From NCBI GenBank assembly GCA_946629525.1, contig CAMOXU010000010.1, positions 1 through 41,291 of the forward strand: a stretch of 41,291 bases of DNA, read 5' to 3'. Under the pieces are notes generated by a model. The model did no database searches. It was not told the origin of the DNA and was given only the letters and a program-made list of their open reading frames with translations. This document shows, one piece after another, positions 1 to 6,474 of this stretch. The translations under genes were made by a program, and so were the position numbers. The DNA comes from an uncultured Clostridia bacterium (GTDB lineage Bacteria > Bacillota > Clostridia > Lachnospirales > Lachnospiraceae). Within the stretch, counting starts at the first letter, position 1, and every line of letters begins with the position of its first letter.

Positions 1-20
1 GCCCCTCAAGAGTGAGGGGC
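1..20. terminator. Hairpin at the left edge, possible terminator
   Basis: A perfect 7-bp stem (GCCCCTC / GAGGGGC) with a 6-nt loop lies at the window edge. It could be the terminator of a rightward gene lying outside, or a bidirectional one. No T-tract follows on the + strand, and the minus-strand tail is outside the window. Confidence 0.3.
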
Positions 21-90
21 AGGGGAGTTGATGCAGGCTTGCCTGCTTTGTTCTCTCACAGGAAATGGAAGCAGGATCCTTCTCCGCTGA

Positions 91-135
91 GAAAAAAAGA
101 ACCGAAACAGAGCCCTGAAGTCAGGGATGCTTCGG
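91..135 (-). terminator. Rho-independent terminator of the glycerate operon
   Basis: Read on the minus strand just after the permease stop, an outer stem CCGAA/TTCGG encloses an inner stem CCCTGA/TCAGGG and is followed by TTCTTTTTTT. Position and T-tract fit termination of the kinase-permease transcript. Confidence 0.65.
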
Positions 136-163
136 TAAGGAGGATCACTTGTAAGAGAAGCTT

Positions 164-1432
164 TCAGCCGAGGATCAGGAACAGGATCACGCTCACGATC
201 GTGCTCGTAAGACCTACGCAGGCCTCGAACGGAATCAGCTTCATGCGGTCACCGATACTCATATTGACGGAGCCTCCGGTCGCATGGAAGAAGGAGCCGT
301 GGGGCAGAGAATCGACGACGGTTGCGCCTGCATGGATCATTGCTGCCGCTGCCAGTGCGGGAACGCCCTGGGACATCAGTGTCGGGGCAAAGGTCTGTGC
401 CGCGATTGTTGCACCTGCCGTCGTGGATGCTGTCGCACCTGCCATGAGGATACCTGCGAGAGGTGCGAGGACAAAGGACGGCATATTGAGGGTCTCAAGA
501 ATGTTGATGACATCATACTGGAGCATGGAGGCCTTGATGATTCCTGCGATCGTACCGGTCCCGATCAGAAGAATGGATACCCCGATGACTTTGGACAGGC
601 CGAATTCCGTGAATTCCACGACCTTCTTCGCGTTTCCGGTAACAAGGGTGCTGACAAGGCCGCCGACAGGCAGTGCGATAAGCGGATCGATACTGATCCC
701 GGCAATCGGACGAAGCGCAAGGAGGATAATAACGACCAGCGGTCCGAGTACTGCGGGCAGGAAGCCGGGAAGTGCATTCTCACCGGTATCACAGTCGCTG
801 TCCTCGACTTTGAGACCATTGGCTTTACCGGAAAGCATCGAGGCAAGCAGGATCGTGACGATGAGAGCGCAGATCGCCGGGATGATGTTCTTCATCATCA
901 GGGATGTCAGATCTACGCTGAAGGCCTCGGATGCAGCAATCGTGTTCGGGTTCGGCGAGATGATGTTGCCGGCTTTGCCGCCTCCGATCATAGCCAGAAG
1001 GAGGCTTTCCTTCGGGAGTTTTGCTCTTTTTCCAATCGCGAGGGCGATCGGTGCAACGGTGATGACGGAGATATCTACAAAGACTCCGACAGCACAGATG
1101 ATCATCGTTGCGATCGCGATGGCGGCGATTGCCTTCTTTTCGCCCATTTTGTCGACGATGGTCTCCGCGATCTTCTGTGCAGATCCGGTCCTGATCAGCG
1201 CGCCGGCGAGGATTCCCGATGTCATGATGCGCAGGACAGAAGACATCATGCTCTGTGCGCCGCTCACCATGGTATTGACTGTAGTGACGAGGCCGCCTCC
1301 TCCGATGATACCGCCGAGGAGGGCTCCGAGGATCAGACTGTAGGCCGGGTGAACTTTTTTAATGATGAGAATAATTGCAATGACGAGCCCGAGGAGGGCA
1401 CCAAGGGTTGAAAAATCAGCAACGGCTTCCAT
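164..1432 (-). CDS. GntP-family permease, probable glycerate/gluconate importer
   Basis: Integral membrane protein of about 422 residues built almost entirely of hydrophobic segments, typical of the GntP family of organic-acid:H+ symporters. Family-like stretches are visible: an N-terminal helix followed by KKVHPAYSLILGALLGG, the loop MIGGGKAGNIISPNPNT, and the C-terminal MIHAGATVVDSLPHGSFFHA. It sits 174 bp downstream of a glycerate kinase on the same strand, so glycerate is the best substrate guess; gluconate or another sugar acid is possible. I chose the ATG at 1432, preceded by AAAGGGA with 8-nt spacing, over an in-frame ATG at 1450 that lacks a ribosome binding site. The family is firm; the substrate is inferred from the neighbours. 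Confidence 0.9.
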   Translation of the reverse strand: MEAVADFSTLGALLGLVIAIILIIKKVHPAYSLILGALLGGIIGGGGLVTTVNTMVSGAQSMMSSVLRIMTSGILAGALIRTGSAQKIAETIVDKMGEKKAIAAIAIATMIICAVGVFVDISVITVAPIALAIGKRAKLPKESLLLAMIGGGKAGNIISPNPNTIAASEAFSVDLTSLMMKNIIPAICALIVTILLASMLSGKANGLKVEDSDCDTGENALPGFLPAVLGPLVVIILLALRPIAGISIDPLIALPVGGLVSTLVTGNAKKVVEFTEFGLSKVIGVSILLIGTGTIAGIIKASMLQYDVINILETLNMPSFVLAPLAGILMAGATASTTAGATIAAQTFAPTLMSQGVPALAAAAMIHAGATVVDSLPHGSFFHATGGSVNMSIGDRMKLIPFEACVGLTSTIVSVILFLILG

Positions 1433-1498
1433 ATATGTTGTCCCTTTCATGTGAGTATATTCATCACGTATCCGACTCGCCGGCCGGACACGTGACCT

Positions 1499-1564
1499 GA
1501 TGAAGTTAAGATGAAACCAAGATGAAGCTGAGATGAAACTAAGATGGAACTGAGATGAGGCAGT
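1499..1564. repeat. Six tandem 11-bp units between glycerate kinase and permease genes
   Basis: Six contiguous 11-mers start at 1499, 1510, 1521, 1532, 1543 and 1554. Each begins GATG and is purine-rich (consensus about GATGAARYYRA). The array fills much of the 174-bp gap in the leftward operon. A period near one DNA helical turn suggests phased protein contacts or a simple slippage array; no function is shown. Confidence 0.8.
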
Positions 1565-1606
1565 GATGTTATAAATGATATCTGCTCCTGTCGTCTTATA
1601 CGTCGA

Positions 1607-2755
1607 TCAGCGCTTTGCCTGAATATCCATGCCTGCCTTGATGAAGCGGAACATTCTGACTGCACCGAGATAGTACAGCTCCTCCGCACGACCGAGAGCC
1701 TCCTCGAGAGGCATCGGGGCGTCGACCGTTGTCATGAGGGATTCGATTCCGTGTGCAAAGATCTGATCCGCATCCCTTCCGAGACTTCCCGAAAGACCTA
1801 CAGCGGTAACGCCTTTGGCTTTTGCCCGCTGGCCGACGCCCTGCATGACTTTGCCGAAGCAGCTCTGCCAGTCTGTTCTGCCTTCGCCCGTGACGACCAG
1901 ATCTACGCCGTCCAGTCTGTTGTCGAAATCGATCAGGTCGAGAACGGTATCGATACCGGACTTCATCTCGCCTCCGAGAAATACCTTGAGAGCTGTGCCG
2001 AGACCGCCCGCAGCGCCGCCGCCCTGAAGCTCGTCGGGATCGATGCCGAACTGCTTCCTGATGACATCGCGGTAGTTGCACATTCCCTTCTCCAGACGGT
2101 CAAGGATCTCCGGAGTGCCGCCTTTCTGGGCACCGAAGGTGTAGGTAGCCCCGTTCTCACCGCAGAGCGGATTTGTCACGTCGCACATGACTGTGATCTT
2201 TGCATCCTTGATTCTCGGATCCAGCTCGGAAACATCGATGGAGCAGATCTTCTCCAGATCCGCGCCGCGGCCTTCCAGCTCCTTCCCGTCCTTGTCAAGG
2301 AAACGGACACCGAGCGCTCTCACACAGCCAATTCCGCCGTCATTGGTGGCGCTTCCGCCGATCGCGATGGAAATGTCGGTGAATCCTTGATCGAGTGCGT
2401 GACGGATCATCTCGCCGGTGCCGTAGCTCGTAGTGTTCAGCGGATTTCTCTTGTCCATCGGGACCATCGGAAGTCCGGATGCTGCGGCCATTTCCAGAAC
2501 GGCTTTGTTCCCGCCGAACTTGCCGTAGTAAGCCTTCGTGCGCTCCATGAGCGGCCCGAATACGTCGACGTAGATCTTCTCACCGTTCTCCGCAGCGATG
2601 ACTGCGTCGGTGGTGCCCTCACCGCCGTCAGCTACCGGGACGCCGCTGTATTCGATTTCTCCGAAGACATTTTTTGCTGCCTTTGCAAGCAGCTCTACGG
2701 TCTGTTCACTGGAAAGCGTGCCTTTGAAGGAATCAGATGCAAATAAGAACTTCAT
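1607..2755 (-). CDS. Glycerate kinase
   Basis: ATP-dependent glycerate kinase (GarK/GlxK family), predicted to phosphorylate glycerate, most probably to 2-phosphoglycerate, feeding lower glycolysis. It has 382 residues, the normal family length. Family motifs in order: DSFKGTLSSEQ at the N-terminus, PVADGGEGT, TSYGTGEMI, GGSATNDGG and VTGEGRTDWQS. The ATG at 2755 is set by a perfect AAAGGAGGT 6 nt upstream; a longer frame to 2791 has no such signal. It is the first gene of a leftward operon with the GntP-type permease, and is divergent from the CdaR regulator that probably controls it. Whether the product is 2- or 3-phosphoglycerate cannot be read directly. Confidence 0.95.
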   Translation of the reverse strand: MKFLFASDSFKGTLSSEQTVELLAKAAKNVFGEIEYSGVPVADGGEGTTDAVIAAENGEKIYVDVFGPLMERTKAYYGKFGGNKAVLEMAAASGLPMVPMDKRNPLNTTSYGTGEMIRHALDQGFTDISIAIGGSATNDGGIGCVRALGVRFLDKDGKELEGRGADLEKICSIDVSELDPRIKDAKITVMCDVTNPLCGENGATYTFGAQKGGTPEILDRLEKGMCNYRDVIRKQFGIDPDELQGGGAAGGLGTALKVFLGGEMKSGIDTVLDLIDFDNRLDGVDLVVTGEGRTDWQSCFGKVMQGVGQRAKAKGVTAVGLSGSLGRDADQIFAHGIESLMTTVDAPMPLEEALGRAEELYYLGAVRMFRFIKAGMDIQAKR

Positions 2756-2802
2756 GGGGTTACCTCCTTTACTGGCTTTGTTTTGTTCCATTTGATGGTT
2801 CC

Positions 2803-2830
2803 ATTATAACAGTGAAAATGTCTGTTGAAT
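2803..2830 (-). promoter_or_regulatory. Putative promoter of the glycerate kinase operon
   Basis: On the minus strand TTCAAC (2825-2830), a 16-nt spacer and a consensus TATAAT (2803-2808) lie about 50 nt upstream of the kinase start. The -35 box overlaps one arm of the inverted repeat described next, a position suited to control by a bound regulator. Confidence 0.5.
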
Positions 2831-2868
2831 ATGTTTTTCAACACAAATATGCCCTGAATGATGTTGAA
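2823..2868. promoter_or_regulatory. Candidate operator: three TGTTGAA half-sites
   Basis: A perfect inverted repeat, TGTTGAA (2823-2829), 7-nt spacer, TTCAACA (2837-2843), is followed by a third half-site TGTTGAA at 2862-2868. The first arm overlaps the -35 of the leftward kinase promoter and the third overlaps the -35 of the rightward regulator promoter. The arrangement suggests joint control of both genes, most simply by CdaR; that binding is inferred. Confidence 0.5.
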
Positions 2869-2891
2869 ATATTTGTTATATATGATATATT
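2864..2891 (+). promoter_or_regulatory. Putative cdaR promoter
   Basis: TTGAAA (2864-2869), a 16-nt spacer and TATATT (2886-2891). The -35 box overlaps a TGTTGAA half-site, consistent with autoregulation. Transcription would begin near 2898, leaving a leader of about 185 nt before the regulator gene. Confidence 0.5.
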
Positions 2892-2892
2892 T

Positions 2893-3082
2893 AGGGAGGG
2901 CGGACAGGAATTCGAGTCTCGCTCGCGAGACCTTGTGCGGGACTCAGATCAGCGTCAGCTGATATCTTCCGGGGCCTTCCCGTACTGAGATAAAACGTTA
3001 GTCCCGGAAAGCAGTACGGAAAAAGAACTGTAACAGAAGTCGACGAAGCCTCGGACAATATTGGCAGAGAGGGATGAGAAGT
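2893..3082 (+). promoter_or_regulatory. Structured 5' leader of cdaR with competing helices
   Basis: The leader has no open frame of note but several perfect stems. GTCTCG/CGAGAC lies at 2916-2931 and ATCAGC/GCTGAT at 2948-2963. Then come two interleaved pairs: TTCCGGG (2967-2973) with CCCGGAA (3003-3009), and CCGTACTG (2980-2987) with CAGTACGG (3012-3019). The last two are arranged a-b-a'-b', so they either form a pseudoknot or exclude each other. I do not recognise a known riboswitch class. Confidence 0.45.
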
Positions 3083-4180
3083 ATGCCGAAGATGATAAAT
3101 ACGCAGCTCGCCATGCAGATCGTGGAGACACTGAAATCCATCTGCGATCACGATATCAACTATATTTCCCCGTCGGGAAAAATATACGCAAGCACGGATA
3201 CAGCCCGGGTGGGGGAGTTTCATGAGGTCGGCTACCAGGCTGCAAAGAGCGGGGAGATCATCACCATAGAGCAGGAAGAGGAGTCCGGGAACGTGCGGAA
3301 GGGCATCAATATGCCGATCCGCTTTCACGGGGATACGGTCGCGGTCATCGGCATCACGGGGGAACCGGACGAGATCAGCCGCTATGCGTACCTTGCGCAG
3401 CGCATCACACTGCTCCTCCTTCGGGAGCATGAGATCGACATGAAGGACCGCAATGACCGGGCCAGGATCGACTATCTGGTCAGGACGCTTGTCCAGAATG
3501 AGGGGATAAACCCGGAATTTCAGCAGGAGGTCCTGGCAAGGAACGGTGTAGAGACGGAGAACGGTAAGTGGCGCTGTATCGTCTTCAAGCTGAATCGGAG
3601 ATATAATCTCTACAACCTGTCCATGATCGAGACGAAGCTTCAGGAGGTGTTCGACCGGATGGGCACGCATCTCTACACATACAGATATCCCGACGAATAT
3701 GTCCTTCTGGCAGAGGACGAATCCGTGGAAAAGTATATGTACATGATCCGGGAGCTGGCCGCACAGTACGGGGATATCATGCAGATCGGAGTCGGGCGGA
3801 GGGGAAGCTTCTCCCATCTGTATCAGTCCTGGCTTTCGGCAGGACTTGCGATCCAGAGCCTGGGACCGGGGGAAAATCTCTCGCTGTTCGATACACTGGA
3901 TCTGGAGATCCTTCTTGCGAGCGCTTCTCCGAACGCGAAGGATGTGTTCCTTGAAAAATGCCTGAAGAACCTGACGGAGGAGGACATTAAGATCCTTGAT
4001 ACCTATTTTTCCTGCGGCCAGTCTCTGAAAATGACTTCAGAGAAAATATTCATGCACGTCAATACTCTTCAGTACAGGCTGAACAGGATCCATGAGCGGT
4101 GCGGATACCAGCCGAGAGTGTTCCAGGACGCGGTGGTGCTTTTCGCGGCGCTGAAGCTCCGGAAGATCATGAGAGGATGA
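3083..4180 (+). CDS. cdaR: CdaR-type sugar diacid utilisation regulator
   Basis: Transcriptional regulator with the CdaR layout. An N-terminal putative sugar-diacid recognition domain begins INTQLAMQIVETL and carries the stretch KGINMPIRFHGDTVAVIGITG. A middle GGDEF-like region follows, then a C-terminal PucR-type helix-turn-helix (SEKIFMHVNTLQYRLNRI). Length of 365 residues is usual. Such proteins activate glycerate, glucarate or galactarate genes when bound to the acid. Divergent placement from the kinase and permease makes them the obvious targets. The ATG at 3083 has GAGGG 9 nt upstream; the ATG at 3074 sits directly against that same motif and is less likely. Confidence 0.92.
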   Translation: MPKMINTQLAMQIVETLKSICDHDINYISPSGKIYASTDTARVGEFHEVGYQAAKSGEIITIEQEEESGNVRKGINMPIRFHGDTVAVIGITGEPDEISRYAYLAQRITLLLLREHEIDMKDRNDRARIDYLVRTLVQNEGINPEFQQEVLARNGVETENGKWRCIVFKLNRRYNLYNLSMIETKLQEVFDRMGTHLYTYRYPDEYVLLAEDESVEKYMYMIRELAAQYGDIMQIGVGRRGSFSHLYQSWLSAGLAIQSLGPGENLSLFDTLDLEILLASASPNAKDVFLEKCLKNLTEEDIKILDTYFSCGQSLKMTSEKIFMHVNTLQYRLNRIHERCGYQPRVFQDAVVLFAALKLRKIMRG

Positions 4181-4342
4181 CGGGCATCTTTCGGAAATGC
4201 CGGTGAAATGATATACTTATTTTCATCAGTTCGATGTTTCGGGATCCGGAACGGAATTTCATGAATGCTCATATAAATTTTCATACGGCACACCGCTTTG
4301 CAATGAACTGAAGGTGAACCGGGATATTGAAAGGAGCCGCCT

Positions 4343-4843
4343 ATGTTTGAACTGAAGTACTGCCCGCAGTGCGGGACGCTTCTTACGGAAAAGTATCTGG
4401 AAAATGAAGGGAATATCCCCTACTGCGAGACATGCGGGGATTTTCGTTTCCCGATCTTCTCCACTGCCGTCAGTATGATCTGCATGAATGAGGAGAGAAA
4501 TAAGGTCCTCCTGATCCGACAGTACGGAAGACCGACCTATATTCTGGTCGCCGGATACGTGACGAAGGGGGAGGACGCGGAAGACACCTGCAGAAGAGAA
4601 CTGATGGAGGAACTGTCGCTCGAGGCGGAGGAGATCCATTTTAACAGGAGCCATTATTTTGCACCGTCCAACACGCTCATGCTGAATTTTACAGTGATCG
4701 TGAAGGAGAAGGAACCGGAGCCGAACAGCGAGATCGACTCGTACAGCTGGTTCACGGTCGGGGAAGCCAGAAAGAATATCCGGCCGAATTCGCTGGCGCA
4801 GAAATTCCTGGAAGGATATTTTACGAAGAAATATGACTTCTGA
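4343..4843 (+). CDS. NUDIX hydrolase with N-terminal zinc ribbon
   Basis: Nucleoside-diphosphate-linked hydrolase of 166 residues. An N-terminal zinc ribbon has Cys7, Cys10, Cys28 and Cys31 (CPQCG...CETCG). The Nudix box follows the expected G-x5-E-x7-RE-x2-EE pattern (GYVTKGEDAEDTCRRELMEE), except that the usual Gly after EE-x is Ser. Zinc ribbon plus Nudix resembles the C-terminal half of NudC (NADH pyrophosphatase), but the protein lacks NudC's N-terminal domain, so NAD(H) hydrolysis or RNA decapping is only a guess. Its start has AAGGAG 7-8 nt upstream. Its last codons form the first unit of a 40-bp tandem repeat that continues downstream. Confidence 0.88.
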   Translation: MFELKYCPQCGTLLTEKYLENEGNIPYCETCGDFRFPIFSTAVSMICMNEERNKVLLIRQYGRPTYILVAGYVTKGEDAEDTCRRELMEELSLEAEEIHFNRSHYFAPSNTLMLNFTVIVKEKEPEPNSEIDSYSWFTVGEARKNIRPNSLAQKFLEGYFTKKYDF

Positions 4844-5030
4844 GGACTTGGGTGCCGGGTTTCCACGGAGATATGATTTCTGAGGACTTAAGTGCCGGAT
4901 TTGCGAGAGCGATGACCACTGAGGACTCTGCGGCGGATCGGCACAGATCTGTGACTTTTGAGGAGTCCGTGATGTTTTTGCGGAGAACTGCGACTGACCC
5001 GGACTCCGTGATTCTTTTGCGGAAAAATTG
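4831..5030. repeat. Five degenerate 40-bp tandem repeats
   Basis: Exact 40-bp periodicity with units at 4831, 4871, 4911, 4951 and 4991. Units 1 and 2 are most alike (ATATGAYTTCTGAGGACTT at the start of each), as are units 4 and 5 (GACTCCGTGATTCTTTTGCGG-like ends). The array starts inside the 3' end of the NUDIX gene, crosses its TGA and fills almost the whole gap before the next gene. Because 40 is not a multiple of three and the units carry stops, the copies are not coding. Confidence 0.75.
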
Positions 5031-5052
5031 AGGATGGACGGAGGAGAAAAGC

Positions 5053-6162
5053 ATGCTGTCAGACTGGTACAGGAATATAGAGGAGTCCCTGGATTCTTTT
5101 TACGCCGCTCATGAGGCTCTGAAGAGGGAAATCAAAGAGGGACCGGCATATGTCGGGGAGGTCTACGGGACTCTGCAGAGAATGGGCTATCTCCGGCTCG
5201 AGGCCCGTGCCCTGATGCTCGATGTGCGGAATGAGATACTGGATCGGAATAAAGGAACTCTGAATCAGGAACAATATGAGGGAGAGCTTCGTCTTCTTGC
5301 GAAAAAGCCGTATGATCTGTACGACGTGCCGATTGTCTGTGATGCGGAGGTGGAGCAGCTCGGGGAGAGGATCCGCAGCTTCAGCGAGAAGGCGGAGAGC
5401 GAGGAGGCGGGGGCGGATGATCTTGCCCTGTCGATCCTCCCTGAGCTTGAGACCTGTGTTCGCGACAGCTTTTACCGTATGGCAGGCAGCGGCGAAATCG
5501 AGAAGCCTGATTTTTCGAAGGTGACGGAAGCGTCGGATGGTGAGATCCATGCGGAGGAGTTCGTCCTCGAAGCCGGCTCTCTTCTCATGGAATGCATGAG
5601 GTTTTCGGAGTGCCTTGACTTCGACCGGCGTATTCTCGACCTCTTTGCCTGCGACAATGAAAATGCATACTTTATCATGGGGGACGTCGGAGAGTGCCTC
5701 GAAAATCTCGACCGGGCGGACGAATGTGACAGATGGTTCGCCATGCTTTCCGGAAAATATCCGGATGATCCGAACCTTGCAGCTGCCTACGGGATGATCC
5801 TCATGAGACGAGGCGATTTTGCGAAGGCGAAGGAAGTGATCGAAGATGCTCTGCCGGAAACGAATCCCATTCTCATGGAATATTACCTCCTCTATGACCG
5901 GGCAGCTTTCCTCTACGAAGAGATCGACGAACCGGAGAAGGCCCGGTTCTACGCGGAGCTTCTTGAAGAAATAGACGGGGCTTTCGAGGAAGAGGGGGAT
6001 ATGACGGAGGAAGATCTGCTCTCAGAAGAGGAGTTTCTTTCGGAAGAGGAAGAGTATGACCGACAGGAGGATCCTTCCGAAGAGTCCTCCGGAGAGACAG
6101 AATATGATGAGGAAGAGTTTTCGGAGATCCTTTCCGCCCTGTATGATGAGGATGACGACTGA
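5053..6162 (+). CDS. Unrecognised TPR-like protein with acidic C-terminal tail
   Basis: I do not recognise a named family for this 369-residue protein. It is soluble, with no signal peptide or membrane segment. Residues about 180-310 look like tetratricopeptide-type helical pairs (LECMRFSECLDFDRRILDLF, LENLDRADECDRWFAMLSGK, MILMRRGDFAKAKEVIEDAL), suggesting a protein-binding scaffold. The last 60 residues are almost entirely Glu, Asp and Ser (LLSEEEFLSEEEEYD, ending YDEDDD), a disordered, strongly negative tail. The start follows GGAGGAG with 6-nt spacing. It has no clear partner: the 40-bp repeat array lies upstream and a 312-bp gap downstream. Confidence 0.8.
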   Translation: MLSDWYRNIEESLDSFYAAHEALKREIKEGPAYVGEVYGTLQRMGYLRLEARALMLDVRNEILDRNKGTLNQEQYEGELRLLAKKPYDLYDVPIVCDAEVEQLGERIRSFSEKAESEEAGADDLALSILPELETCVRDSFYRMAGSGEIEKPDFSKVTEASDGEIHAEEFVLEAGSLLMECMRFSECLDFDRRILDLFACDNENAYFIMGDVGECLENLDRADECDRWFAMLSGKYPDDPNLAAAYGMILMRRGDFAKAKEVIEDALPETNPILMEYYLLYDRAAFLYEEIDEPEKARFYAELLEEIDGAFEEEGDMTEEDLLSEEEFLSEEEEYDRQEDPSEESSGETEYDEEEFSEILSALYDEDDD

Positions 6163-6474
6163 CGGGCGGATTTTATCCGGAAGTTGACGAATCCGTGCGG
6201 AATACGGTTTAAAAAACAGGAAAAATGGCAATAATGCAGGGGTGAACGGGTGCCGGCCGGCCGTAAATTTGTAGATAATCACGATAAAAACACTACCAAT
6301 AGATATTTGTTTGTGATAAAATCTCTAATAGTGACAGGTGCTTTAAAAATATGCCCAAAGAGGATGAGGGGTTCATCTTCAGGGGTATCCATCTGATCCG
6401 GCCGGAGGAGCGGCGGTACGGATCACAGTAAAGGACTCTGCATCCTATTAAGAACGCTCCAGAAGGAGAAAAAG
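6163..6474 (+). promoter_or_regulatory. Gap upstream of the HPr-dehydrogenase gene
   Basis: There is no gene in these 312 bases. A -10-like TAAAAT lies at 6317-6322 without a convincing -35. It sits inside an imperfect inverted repeat (ACTA-n5-AGAT at about 6292-6304, ATCT-n4-TAGT at 6321-6332), which could be an operator. No strong terminator is seen for the preceding gene. Confidence 0.35.

Noticed and set aside
12-1343. Long + strand frame of 443 codons opposite the permease gene
   Set aside because: It is the antisense shadow of a gene with clear GntP-family sequence; its own product is low-complexity in Arg, Ala and Ile and has no ribosome binding site.
2967-3019. Classical H-type pseudoknot in the cdaR leader
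   Set aside because: The 2-nt link between the last two strands is too short to span a 7-bp helix, so I describe competing helices instead.
2891-3817. 308-codon minus-strand frame opposite cdaR
   Set aside because: Antisense shadow of a well-recognised regulator; no start signal.
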